A stretch of 64,000 bases of DNA. Origin: Picochlorum sp. 'celeri'. Lineage: Eukaryota > Chlorophyta > Trebouxiophyceae. Below the pieces are notes generated by a model. The model had not been told where the DNA came from, made no database searches, and saw only the letters and a list, made by a program, of their open reading frames with translations. Location of the stretch: assembly GCA_010909725.1 (NCBI GenBank), contig JAACMV010000021.1, positions 351,497 through 415,496 of the forward strand. Reading direction: 5' to 3'. Of the stretch, positions 10,238 to 19,722 are shown one piece after another (position 1 is the first letter of the stretch; every line of letters starts with the position of its first letter). The position numbers and the translations under genes are program-made.

Positions 10238-13200
10238 TTACAATTCTACTAGTGATATGGTCTCTATTCCTCGACCTGCTACAGTGATGCTCGTGGAGTT
10301 GCTACCGGCCGGTGCTGATGTCATACAGTATGGTTCAAGTACTTGTACATGTCTTGAATGAATCTCGCTGAATGATGGCGGGGAGCCAGGTGTTTGCGCA
10401 TCTGGTCTCCACACCCGCAGGTACTGGTCCAGTCCAACAGATATAATGCAATCTTCTTTGAGGACACATATGTCTCTAATAGCAGATGCGTGTGCATTGG
10501 AAATAGATTGCGTCGCAGAAAGTGTTAGGGATTCTGGCATCAGGTCTAGCTGAGAGATGCAAAGGCGTTGGTCGTCACCTCCAGTAATGAGCCATGTATG
10601 TGTTGGGTTTTGGCGCATGAGTGCCATACAATTCACTCCCGATGAGTGTATCTCTCTGTATATTGCTACTGGATGAATAAGAGCTGGATCATCGTGTGCC
10701 TTCGTGTGGATATTCCAGAATAGCAAGTTGCCATTTGTGTCTCCACCGCAGACAGTACTTCCTCCTATGTGAATGAGCGACAGTATGGTTGGGCGTACCA
10801 TATTTGCAGGTGCCGTTAGTATGCCTATTAAAGGCCATTCATGGAAGCTGGAGTTTCCATGGAGAATTTTGGGAATGTAGCGTACCTCTACAAGACTGTT
10901 GGAGTGAGCTGCGACAACAACTGCTTGTGCACACTCAGTATCGGCTTGCATGAGGCAGAGGGACGTGACCCTAATATCTCCAAAGTCCGTCTTTTCCCGT
11001 TTGTTCCCAGATTTCAGGGCATTTGTATCCACAAAGGTGGATAGGTGGAATGGTTTCTGTTCTCCACTAGAGTATGTCCATGCTGTCAATACAGTTTTGG
11101 CACCCCCAGTTACCATCAATGTTTTTCCTTCGCATACTTGGATGACTTGCATCATTCGGACCGTGGTTCCTAAAGGCTGTGTGCTGAAACACTTGGAGTG
11201 CAGAATGATGCCACCTGTGTCACGAACCCAGCGGCAGACACGCAAGGTTGCATCTTCAGCTGCAGTGACAAGAGTCCTGTCTCCCAGGTCCACAACACTA
11301 TTTATCTCGCGACCGTGGCTCGAGGTACCCAGAATGCGTGGGCTGGTTGCGCATCCCTTTCTGCTCAATTTTCTTCTAAACACATGCAGGTCTCCTACTC
11401 CAGAGCTATAACAAAACATCACAATGGATCGTGATGCATCATAATGAATATCCCATGGCCTTCTCCAACTGGGACAATAAATACTGCAGAACTCGGACGA
11501 TAAATCAACATCCCAAATGGCAAAATAATTTGTGTAAAACCCAATGAGCATATCCCTTGATGCAATCCTCCCACAGATGACTTTTAAAGGTTCAAATCTT
11601 TGTTCATTCTTCATTTCAATCATGACCACACCAGCATTGTTGCAGTATACGTTATAGTGCTGTATGCTAAAATTACAAGCTCCAGTTTCGACGTGAAACG
11701 CATTGTCATGGAGGTGCTCTATATGAACATACTGCACAGGTGTCCTGTCATGAGCAAACCTCTGCACTGCTACAGCAAGCACATGCCCACGTGTAACAAT
11801 GAATCCAGAAATACCTCCCTTGGAAGAACCTAGTATCACCAAACTACCAAGGTGGGAGTCTCGCACAGAGACAGCAGTGATACGGGCTTTATTTGGGCAA
11901 TCAATCTGTGACACCAGACAAGGTATGCCTTCATCTACTTTGAACAGAAATATTGTCCCCTGGGTTGTGGTACATAATACGTGCGGTGTACGCTGCATCT
12001 CGACAAAGAATGCATAAACTATATGGCTCGTGCATGTATACTCTGCCTCTTGCACTGGTCCGTTTGTCATGAAAGAGCCACCATTCCGAACCACCTCTAC
12101 AACATGGACCCTCCCATTAACGTCACAGAATGTTAGCAGCGACCCATGGCATTCTAGGGATATAATTGGTTTACCAAGGTGGTTCTCATATAAGACACAT
12201 CCTTCAGTATCCAGGCTGTCCTTGGATTTTCTATACATATTGCTGCGTGTATCACTAGACATGTAAAAAGCAAGAACTCGTCCTGCATCCGTGCCAACAT
12301 ACACGACCTGTCCATCATCTCCAATACATATCACTTTGATTGTCTCAAACCTATTCTTAGTAAGTGCTTGTTTTCGCATGCCATCTGCCCGTGCAAGACA
12401 CCTCTCGAGCCTGTCATCCAGAAGATGCAAAGGCAAACGATCCCCTGTTGTCATTTGAAACCGAGCAACAACGGCATCCTCTTCACCTAGGAACGCAGGA
12501 ATGAGATACGTATCCAATCGCTGATGTAAATCACCTGCTCCAAGCTCTATTCCAGCCCATTGACTCGCACGATCATGAGGGACATGATCAAATGTATTCC
12601 AGACTTTGAGACCCCCATCAGCACCTCCACTAATGAGCATATCCTGATGCATCACCAGATTCCACACGCCCCGAAATGCATGCGCTTTAAATTTTGTATG
12701 CACCTTATGAGAATCTCCACGCGAGCATGAAGAAATATCCCAGCAATAAATACAGCCATCCTCTGCACCACTCCATACATGTGAATCATCACAGGAGAAA
12801 CAAAGTGCCCATATCCTGCTACCAGACCCCACCAGGTCGATGCAAATATCGTCTTCTTCTTGATCCATACGCCATACTTTTACGATTCGATCATCAGATC
12901 CGGAAGCAAGCATGCTCCCGTCGGTGGACCATGCGACAGTGTGAATAGATCCTTGATGACCAGTAAACCCATGCACATTATACTGATGCACAGCACAATC
13001 CATTTCGTCCTTCTCGCTATTCGGCAGTAAACTAGAAAGATTCACACGTATTGACCATACAACGACATCCCACAGGATTGTACCAGCTGCTACGCGCCAT
13101 TCATATACATCATCACCATCAATATGATGAACCATTCTAATGCTCATCGAGTACAACAGACACCGAGCATCACCAACACAGTCCTTGATCCTCCTCATTT

Positions 13201-13660
13201 TACTACTTCCATCTCCATCATCACAGTAACAATAAAGAGACACTGAGTTATCAATTTTACCGACAGCAACACAGAGTAAACCTTGTCCTTCCACAAGGCA
13301 TGATGCCACATCAAGAATCCATTTTTCTATCCCACGCACATGCTCTACCACAGATATATCAACCTTTGTCCCACCACTGCTACTTTTCATATACATTAAA
13401 GTCAGACACCGTCCTCCATGAGCAACAACATGGTACTCGTCAACACCACATTGACTCAACGATATTCCATGAACCCGAATCCCATGAGGCATTGCCATAC
13501 ATGAACCAACAACACGGCCACGCAGCAGATCCCACACGAGTATCCTCGAACACATGCCAGCAAGAACTAGCTTTGTATCCACATTTTCGTTCGACAGAGA
13601 CACGACGCGTGACAGGGCACAAATGCCCCCAAAACTTGCATTCACAACATGCTCTTCCAT
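10238..13660 (-). CDS. WDR6: WD40-repeat protein, WDR6 / Trm734 (Rtt10)-like
   Basis: WDR6 homologues partner the FTSJ1/Trm7 methyltransferase in 2'-O-methylation of tRNA position 34. Single exon of 1140 residues from ATG 13660; the frame opens further upstream but without an ATG. Many WD units are visible, clearest at ~240-300 (GHQGSIHTVAWSTDGSMLAS followed by GSDDRIVKVW) and near the C-terminus (WLITGGDDQRL, then SVGLDQYLRVWR). Length and a three-propeller-like spread of repeats fit WDR6 (about 1,100 residues). The TAA stop overlaps a TGTAA signal. It converges with a TrmH-type methyltransferase gene, an intriguing but possibly accidental pairing. Confidence 0.82.
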   Translation of the reverse strand: MEEHVVNASFGGICALSRVVSLSNENVDTKLVLAGMCSRILVWDLLRGRVVGSCMAMPHGIRVHGISLSQCGVDEYHVVAHGGRCLTLMYMKSSSGGTKVDISVVEHVRGIEKWILDVASCLVEGQGLLCVAVGKIDNSVSLYCYCDDGDGSSKMRRIKDCVGDARCLLYSMSIRMVHHIDGDDVYEWRVAAGTILWDVVVWSIRVNLSSLLPNSEKDEMDCAVHQYNVHGFTGHQGSIHTVAWSTDGSMLASGSDDRIVKVWRMDQEEDDICIDLVGSGSRIWALCFSCDDSHVWSGAEDGCIYCWDISSCSRGDSHKVHTKFKAHAFRGVWNLVMHQDMLISGGADGGLKVWNTFDHVPHDRASQWAGIELGAGDLHQRLDTYLIPAFLGEEDAVVARFQMTTGDRLPLHLLDDRLERCLARADGMRKQALTKNRFETIKVICIGDDGQVVYVGTDAGRVLAFYMSSDTRSNMYRKSKDSLDTEGCVLYENHLGKPIISLECHGSLLTFCDVNGRVHVVEVVRNGGSFMTNGPVQEAEYTCTSHIVYAFFVEMQRTPHVLCTTTQGTIFLFKVDEGIPCLVSQIDCPNKARITAVSVRDSHLGSLVILGSSKGGISGFIVTRGHVLAVAVQRFAHDRTPVQYVHIEHLHDNAFHVETGACNFSIQHYNVYCNNAGVVMIEMKNEQRFEPLKVICGRIASRDMLIGFYTNYFAIWDVDLSSEFCSIYCPSWRRPWDIHYDASRSIVMFCYSSGVGDLHVFRRKLSRKGCATSPRILGTSSHGREINSVVDLGDRTLVTAAEDATLRVCRWVRDTGGIILHSKCFSTQPLGTTVRMMQVIQVCEGKTLMVTGGAKTVLTAWTYSSGEQKPFHLSTFVDTNALKSGNKREKTDFGDIRVTSLCLMQADTECAQAVVVAAHSNSLVEVRYIPKILHGNSSFHEWPLIGILTAPANMVRPTILSLIHIGGSTVCGGDTNGNLLFWNIHTKAHDDPALIHPVAIYREIHSSGVNCMALMRQNPTHTWLITGGDDQRLCISQLDLMPESLTLSATQSISNAHASAIRDICVLKEDCIISVGLDQYLRVWRPDAQTPGSPPSFSEIHSRHVQVLEPYCMTSAPAGSNSTSITVAGRGIETISLVEL

Positions 13661-13920
13661 GGCGCCCTTGAATGACAAGCTGGCTGTCAAATTTCTTCCT
13701 TTCCTAATCACAATGCGTAGATCAATAACGAAATATCATTATGAAAAAACAATTCCTAACCATGAATGATCTTATTCCACCATGAGCAATGCCACGTTAC
13801 TGAACGCAAAGACAATGCATGGCATGTCTCCACATGTCCTCTGAACCAATCTACCTCTCTCATGGGAATATCAGCAGTATACAAGTCAGATTTACTCATA
13901 GAAATACATATATTTTCTCA
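13661..13920. other. Upstream region of the WDR6-like gene
   Basis: About 260 bases, A+T-rich, presumed promoter of the minus-strand WDR6-like gene. No distinct element recognised. Confidence 0.3.
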
Positions 13921-14036
13921 TCTTAATGCATCCGTGAAGCATTAGAGAAGGCAAAAGGCAAACATGTACATTTTCTTTTCCAAATCATCCAGGTCCCCCA
14001 CCTGGATATTGCCCTGTCGGCACCGCAAGGTTCAAG
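13921..14036 (-). pseudogene. Broken 3' copy of the short-repeat protein gene found at 17476-17929
   Basis: Bases 13921-14023 match 17479-17573 closely, including the last coding codons and the bases after the stop. Read on the minus strand, the copy encodes RCRQGNIQ, a short insert, then DLDDLEKKMYMFAF, as in the intact gene. The frame runs from a TGA near 14036 to a TAA in a different place, and none of the upstream repeats are present. This is a duplicated 3' end, 3.5 kb from its source, with the kinase gene between them. Confidence 0.7.
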
Positions 14037-14529
14037 GCCTCAAACAGGCATGTCTGATGAATTCCGTGCCAGCCACAACCCTGAATGCATGCTCATTGAC
14101 CAAGGCACAAAACAAGATTGCTCTGATAGCATGCGGGGCTAGCAATGCCCTGCCAACTGGTATTATCGCCACGCAAATCTCTGATGGGGACATCAAGAAG
14201 CTGATTGGTTTTGCTACAAACGGCTTCCATGGTCTCCACTCTGTGGCATGCTCTGCTAGAGCTTTCCGCAAGGATGATGGTGATGACAAGTGACACATAT
14301 ACTGGGAATGCCAGCGTGTCATCAGTTTATCGAATGTGTCATTTGATGAGATTGGGCTCATAAAAGAAATTTCAAGATCATGAAACTTGTCCCAAGACGC
14401 CGCTGGCGAATGATCCCACCAGGGGAGGTATGAATGTATATATCTCATAGGTAATATAAAGTAATATCTCAATCCCCTTTTAGTGAATCCCGGCACGCAG
14501 TGAATGTATAGAAAGTGAACTACACTAGC
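14037..14529. other. Unresolved segment open on both strands
   Basis: Reading frames of 100-150 codons exist on both strands here (plus frame ending 14293; minus frame 14496-14032, without a useful ATG). A third minus frame is Cys-rich but holds a TGA near 14090. No family is recognisable, so I do not call a gene. It could be remains of the gene whose 3' end is duplicated just beside it. Confidence 0.25.
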
Positions 14530-14838
14530 TCAATTGCACAAAGACCACAAACCATGCAAAATGCCTCCAACTGCCATTGAGCCACTTTGTGATTCGTTTT
14601 TCAAAGCACTGGCTCTGACCACCATCACAGGTACATCCACAATCATTCATGACTTCCTTCTTATTGAACTTAAGAGCGCAGTCCCTGCTCGTATAGAACA
14701 GCCATCAGGGCAATACAGTGTATTGCCATTCAACGCGTGGGCACTCTCATCTGAAAACGTTTGTGCAGCACAGAGCATGATGACCGCGACAACAAACCGG
14801 TAGCATTCATCATACTTAATTACACTGAATGCCCTCAT
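14530..14838 (-). CDS. Possible small secreted Cys-rich protein, frame-broken
   Basis: From ATG 14838 the minus strand reads a hydrophobic stretch (FVVAVIMLCAAQTF) like a signal peptide, then LYCPDGC, and closes soon after. In a neighbouring frame the next bases read DCALKFNKKEVMNDCGCTCD followed by GGQSQCF, with closely spaced cysteines. The two parts would fit one secreted Cys-rich protein if joined by a frameshift correction or a very small intron. No clean GT-AG pair of normal size joins them. The other strand is open too, so this is a tentative call. Confidence 0.3.
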
Positions 14839-15309
14839 CGCATAAGATCCTGACAATACTTTCTTTCAGGCTGAATACTGAGTGGAATATAGGTTACTTT
14901 AGTAGTTACATTGTAAAAGTGTTCCTCGGTTTGGCTGATGATCAGAACCACACTGAAAACAGTACATGAAATTGATTATGAAATATGTGAAGAATCATCT
15001 TGACAGTAGGCTACGCTTGGTTCTCTTTGTATTCATGGAACTCAGAACATGTATCAATGAAGCTTTGAAATGAGCAAATTTGCCTTTTGAAAGCTGGCTA
15101 ACTAGATAGCTTCATCCCAAAAGTTCTCCTGCTCTAGAGTACAAATCAATGGTAAAAAAAAAAGCTGCATGCTTATAAATTGACAGGTATTGAAGCGCTT
15201 GTATGCATGCCTCCGATGGTCTGAAATTTTTATCCGATCTTGCAGTATTCTTGTCTCTCATTCATTCATTCGTGGCCCATTGGGTCACTAGAATAGTTAC
15301 TCATTTTTA
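14839..15309. other. Intergenic spacer
   Basis: About 470 bases downstream of the kinase gene. A+T-rich with short A and T runs; nothing recognised. Confidence 0.3.
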
Positions 15310-16698
15310 TCATTTCACCTCGGCCTCTAGCCCCCCAGATATCAGCCCCTCGAGCACCTCAACAATTTCCTCCACAGTCGGGCGCTCATCTGGATCCAGC
15401 AACCAACACCGATGCAGCACTTCAACCAGGGCCGTCGGCATGTCCTCAGGAATAGGCAATCGCTCTCCCTCGCAGATGGCATAGAGGATCTGGGCAGGCC
15501 TAGCGTCGTCCCATGCTCGCTCTCCAGTCCAAACCTCCCAGATCAACACGCCCAAGGAAAAGATGTCGGACGCTTTGCTGGTGTAGCCATCGCTCATGAT
15601 CTCTGGGGAAGCATACGCAATGGTGCTCATGCCTTCTGTCTTTGCCATGTGGGGTGCATTGATGGATACACGCCCAAAATCAATCAGCTTAGCTGTCATA
15701 TTCGAAGCCCTTGGGGTTTGATCTTCAGCATCATATACATAATGAAGCATTGCATTGTTGCTGGACAGATCCCGATGAATTATATGGTTTTTATGCATGT
15801 ACTGAATACCATGGGCAATATTCAGGGCAATGTTTTTGAGCCGGAGAAGTTTGGCAGGTTCGCCTGTATCCCGAAAATCACCTCGTTGCAGAGCGTCTCC
15901 CAGAGTGCCTCCATTGCAAAACTCCTGTATAAGAAGAAACTCGAGATTAATGGGATCCTCTTGCCGTTCTGCTTCTAGTAATCGAAATGTCTGGTCGACT
16001 GCTTCCCTGGAATCTGCCAAATAGTCCAGGGATAGAATCTCCCGGGCACCATCCTTGGAAATCACCACTGGATCAACTGTCTTTATTGAATCTTTTTCAA
16101 TGCACAGCCTGCATTTGGCAATCCTCTGAGACCCAGACAATGTGCTGCCTTGACGTCTGTACACGCGAACCCTAAAGGTTTGGGCTACATTTTCATGGCT
16201 CATTCCCATACCCGCCTGGCTTTCCAACTTGACGTTTTTCAACATTTTCTCGCTATCCCCGTCTAAAGAGATCAATTTGACTGCCACATCCCCATAGAGA
16301 TCGTGGTGCCCATGAAAGACCCTTCCATATGAGCCAGACCCAACCATTTTCCCAACAGTCAATTCGCTCGGTGCAAGGCCACTCGTATAAATATCTCCCA
16401 TCATTTGAGGTCCCTGGGATATTTTCGACAGATAGTTGGGGCTGCTAGATCGAGCAGCAGGAGCTACTACAACTGAATCTTGGACTCCAGCGTCTTCGGA
16501 GTCAAAATCTGTCCCACCGTTCTCAAAAGGAGACACAAATATCGATGATGAATCATGTTTCATCTCTATTGCATCTGTCGGTAGACTGTTGCAGCGCACA
16601 GCGACAGGGTGCTTTGATAACACACTGCTTACGCTGCCGTTTCTCCCGGAAGCAAACCCAAGTTTGTCGATGCCGTTAGCCAATTTCAATGGATTCAT
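15310..16698 (-). CDS. Protein kinase of the tyrosine-kinase-like (TKL/RAF-like) group
   Basis: Predicted cytosolic Ser/Thr kinase. Single exon of 462 residues from ATG 16698. Residues 1-110 are a Ser-rich, probably disordered leader. The kinase domain (~110-455) has the glycine loop GSGSYGRV, the ATP lysine in VAVK, the catalytic loop HRDLSSNN, the metal-binding DFG (followed by R rather than L), and SPE in place of APE. A long insert of ~70 residues lies between the N-lobe strands, after FRVRVYRR. SDIFSLGVLIWEVWTGERAW is typical of TKL kinases. All catalytic residues are in place. Substrate and pathway cannot be told from sequence. Confidence 0.86.
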   Translation of the reverse strand: MNPLKLANGIDKLGFASGRNGSVSSVLSKHPVAVRCNSLPTDAIEMKHDSSSIFVSPFENGGTDFDSEDAGVQDSVVVAPAARSSSPNYLSKISQGPQMMGDIYTSGLAPSELTVGKMVGSGSYGRVFHGHHDLYGDVAVKLISLDGDSEKMLKNVKLESQAGMGMSHENVAQTFRVRVYRRQGSTLSGSQRIAKCRLCIEKDSIKTVDPVVISKDGAREILSLDYLADSREAVDQTFRLLEAERQEDPINLEFLLIQEFCNGGTLGDALQRGDFRDTGEPAKLLRLKNIALNIAHGIQYMHKNHIIHRDLSSNNAMLHYVYDAEDQTPRASNMTAKLIDFGRVSINAPHMAKTEGMSTIAYASPEIMSDGYTSKASDIFSLGVLIWEVWTGERAWDDARPAQILYAICEGERLPIPEDMPTALVEVLHRCWLLDPDERPTVEEIVEVLEGLISGGLEAEVK

Positions 16699-17475
16699 TC
16701 GTTTAAACAAATATTCGTCACTAACTTGTACTATTATTACATTTATTTATCAATTCCAGGAGGACTCACGCTGACGCATTACTGACGCAGTACTTCTGGA
16801 ATGGATGGCTTGGCGAGAGAGTCCTGTGAAAGTTTTCATTCATGGGAGTTACCTGTCCACGAGGCGCGCTTGCACCAAATCTTTGGAGGAGATATCTCCT
16901 TTGGACACTCTCTGTGAAAATCCCTATGGGACTATGGCCTACCGCGGGATTGCCATATCGGCATATAATCCATACAATTGGCATGCCAATCGACATATTT
17001 CGATTAGGATGAGATGATTTCATCCCAACAATTCATCTGTTCAGTACTGTACTCAACCACTCTTGTTGTTGGGTTGACGTTAAGAAGTGTGTTATGCCAG
17101 AAATAACACACACGAATACGTGAAGGAAGGAAAAGAAGTTTATCTTGTCATTTTTGGATCTAGAAATCATAGGAATGCGACCATCTGCCTAGGTGATGCC
17201 AATGTCCAAGATGAGTATGGTCATGGTTTGAATTTCGATCAGTGACTGCGTTAGATGAAGATTCCTGTATACCCACTGGAGACACGTGTATCTTTGATAA
17301 TCGGGCTCAGATTCGGCCAGCGGTGGATTATATGGTATCCCCTGGTACCAGGATATCCTTTGGGTCGGAAAAAAATCCCAAGTGTGGTGGCGTAGGGATA
17401 CCTCACCGCCATCATCGGACTCATGGAAATACGAGCAAACGCACGTCTCCTTTCCACTGATACAAATTTACGACT
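16699..17475. other. Gene-free spacer
   Basis: About 780 bases between the kinase start and the stop of the small repeat-protein gene. Open frames up to ~85 codons occur on both strands but none shows family features. A 12-base perfect palindrome (CCTGGTACCAGG) lies near 17340-17352. No RNA gene recognised. Confidence 0.3.
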
Positions 17476-17929
17476 TTATCTTAATACATCCGTGAAGCAG
17501 TAGAGAAAAGCAAACATGTACATTTTCTTTTCCAAATCATCCAAGCTCCCCTGGATATTGCCCCTTCGGCACCCTTGAACATACACATCACCACCATCAT
17601 CCAACTCACCAACGCGGCATCCATCAACAAACATATCTCCAGACCTTGTTACATAGCCAACACGGGAACCGTCAACGTACAAGTCTTCATTGGAAATATA
17701 CCCCACTCTGCTGCCTCCCTTGTACACATCACCGCAACTGAAATATCCCTCTCTGCACCCAGAAATATAAATATCCCCTCCAAAATCCATGCATCCTACA
17801 CACGTACAGTACACCATCAGTACATTATTTGCTCTGCACTGCTATATGATACACAAGCGGTGCTGCGTCGTAGACTGGAAGAATGTGATGCAACATACCA
17901 AGCCTGGAACCACTTTGGTAAATATCCAT
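17476..17929 (-). CDS. Small protein built of six short Gly-Asp/Tyr repeats (beta-flower-like)
   Basis: Two exons, 17929-17899 and 17795-17476, joined over a 103-base intron (GTATGTT...GTGTGTAG, phase 1), give 116 residues. Nearly all of the protein is a repeat of ~17 residues with the pattern [GN]-[DE]-hydrophobic-[YF]-x2-G-[CS]-R-x-G. Examples are MDIYQSGSRLG (exon 1), GDIYISGCREGY, GDVYKGGSRVGY, EDLYVDGSRVGY, GDMFVDGCRVGE and GDVYVQGCRRGN. The intron falls inside the first repeat and the phase restores it, which supports the splice. The pattern recalls short bacterial proteins with a five-fold beta-flower fold, but that is recollection, not a search. No signal peptide or catalytic motif is seen. 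A broken copy lies at 13921-14036. Function unknown. Confidence 0.72.
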
Positions 17930-18241
17930 CACAGGGCCCTTGATACATAGATTGGCAATACAGAGTATTGTCCTATGTAATTGATTAAAGCTATAGTCTT
18001 TAGGACGAGACGTTGTCAATCAATATTGAATACTCCTTCTTGACGCCAGGTTTTGTGCAGACACAATACAAGACAACCAGGTGTGTCGCCCCAGAGTTCT
18101 GTAATAAAAAAAGAAAGCAACTCGAGTTCCTCGAGAGCTCTCGATCGCGCCAGAATTCCCTTCAGATCAGTGCGTCGATATCATCCGTGTACCCGAATTA
18201 ATTCAAATAATAGCGATCCAAAGACTGAGAATACTACTACC
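17930..18241. other. Divergent promoter region
   Basis: About 310 bases between the divergent starts of the repeat-protein gene and the TRX z gene. No sharp element seen apart from short A runs. Confidence 0.3.
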
Positions 18242-18885
18242 ATGACGACCTTGGCAACATCACCATTGCACCAGACCAAGTGTTTTTTTTCTCAGGGTTG
18301 TCAAAAACTCGCAAACCCTTGGACGATGACGCATCCCAGCATTCCATCTTTACGATATACTGTAGCACCAGGGCAAAACAAGATGGTCTCGATATCGACA
18401 CTGTCTTCCGGAAGAAGCAGAAGCAAGAGAACATGCCGTGGCTCTTCTCCACCACAAGCCTCATCGGTACGATGCAATTTTGCATTCATACATTTCTCTA
18501 TAGACATCTGATTCCAACATGTTGTCATGGCATGCAGGGTGGTGAAAGTAAAGGCAGTGGCCGTATTCGCCAGGTGAACGAGGAGGAGCTTGAGGTTGAA
18601 ATTGTCAACAGAGAAAAGCCCTTGATTATTGATTTCTTCGCAACGTGGTGCGGGCCATGCGTCATGCTTCAAAAGGAATTGGAGCAGGTTGCAGAGACAT
18701 TGGGGGACAGTGTGCAGATATTAAAGATTGACTGTGATGAGAATGAAGGCATTAGTAGTGCACTGCAGATTCAAGGTCTCCCGACCCTTATATTTGTTGG
18801 CATGGATGCTGACAAACCAGCTCTTCGGACGGAAGGGTTGCTTCCAGCACAATCAATCATTGATATTATTCAAAATGAAATGTAA
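18242..18885 (+). CDS. TRXZ: Plastid thioredoxin z-like (TRX z / CITRX)
   Basis: Thiol-disulfide oxidoreductase. In plants TRX z sits in the plastid-encoded RNA polymerase complex and helps plastid gene expression. Exons 18242-18466 and 18538-18885 join in phase 0 over a 71-base intron (GTACGATG...CATGCAG), giving 190 residues. Residues 1-75 are basic and Ser/Thr-rich like a transit peptide. The thioredoxin fold follows, with active site WCGPC at 112-116, the cis-proline in GLPTLIF, and a C-terminus ALRTEGLLPAQSIIDII. That last motif (RTEGL-P-Q) marks the TRX z/CITRX group. The stop codon overlaps a TGTAA signal. Confidence 0.85.
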
Positions 18886-18944
18886 TAATAATAAAATGAG
18901 GTGGTTTGGTTATTCAATAATATGCAAACTATTTTTTGTTTTTT

Positions 18945-19688
18945 CTAGTGTGATTTTGCCCTTGTTTCTATACATTGTACATTCAGCATCCATGGAAGGA
19001 GTGTCGATGTCACAGCATGATCGAATATCCAGAACGCGAGAAGCATCAACAGACACGCCTGCGATATCCTACATGCCTCCTGTGCAGTACGTGAAGCAGA
19101 CAGGGTACACATCACCAGCCCTCGTACAATCTGCCAAAATCTATACAGTCCAAAGCTGAACGGTACGCTTGACGTCAGTTGGTTCCTATTAAAGATATTC
19201 GTTTCCATGGCAATCTGAATGCTAAATACTATCAGGTACCCTGCCAGGGATTGCAGGAATACCTGCACCTCTCCTAGAATAAAGACAAGGTACAGCCCCA
19301 CCAGGATTGGGAGCAGAAACGTGAGCGAGAATGCAAACGGTAGATATCGAAGAAACCCAGAAGGGTACTTTTTCAACGACGTGCCGTCCAGGCACGTTTG
19401 TTGAAATGCTCCCGGGTATCGTGGAGCCTGTGGAGCATACACCTGCTCTCCATATGCTTTTGCAAGCTGAAGAAAAACAAAGCATGACAGCCCGAATCCC
19501 GCGTCAGCGATTAAAAACAGGGTACCAATGGGAATATCAATATTTCCTAGTAGTACTACAGTCTGGTTCTCCTTTCCGTACGTATCGGACAAGTGGGTGA
19601 CACATGGGTACACTGCTGCAAATACTGCAGTCGTGTACCACAGACTCGCAATCACCCATCCATACTCATTATTCGCGACATTATTCAT
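18945..19688 (-). CDS. Multi-pass membrane protein of unknown family
   Basis: Single open frame of 247 residues from an ATG at 19688, intact. Hydrophobic segments suggest about five membrane passes, around residues 10-30, 43-75, 112-138, 140-160 and 208-232. The central loop is short and carries the only longer polar stretch. There is no signal motif, metal site or catalytic motif that I recognise. It diverges from the DUF1295-like gene with only 34 bases between the two ATGs, so the two membrane proteins probably share a promoter. It converges with TRX z 59 bases away. Confidence 0.6.
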   Translation of the reverse strand: MNNVANNEYGWVIASLWYTTAVFAAVYPCVTHLSDTYGKENQTVVLLGNIDIPIGTLFLIADAGFGLSCFVFLQLAKAYGEQVYAPQAPRYPGAFQQTCLDGTSLKKYPSGFLRYLPFAFSLTFLLPILVGLYLVFILGEVQVFLQSLAGYLIVFSIQIAMETNIFNRNQLTSSVPFSFGLYRFWQIVRGLVMCTLSASRTAQEACRISQACLLMLLAFWIFDHAVTSTLLPWMLNVQCIETRAKSH

Positions 19689-19722
19689 TTTATGTAATAC
19701 GTAATGTCTGCAGAGGTGTCAT

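Noticed and set aside
14032..14296. TGA inside a Cys-rich minus-strand frame, as a possible selenocysteine codon
   Set aside because: No family match, other breaks nearby and both strands open. Nothing supports Sec over a simple stop.
17340..17352. CCTGGTACCAGG palindrome as an operator or att site
   Set aside because: A 12-base palindrome alone in a eukaryotic spacer has little meaning; no second copy seen.
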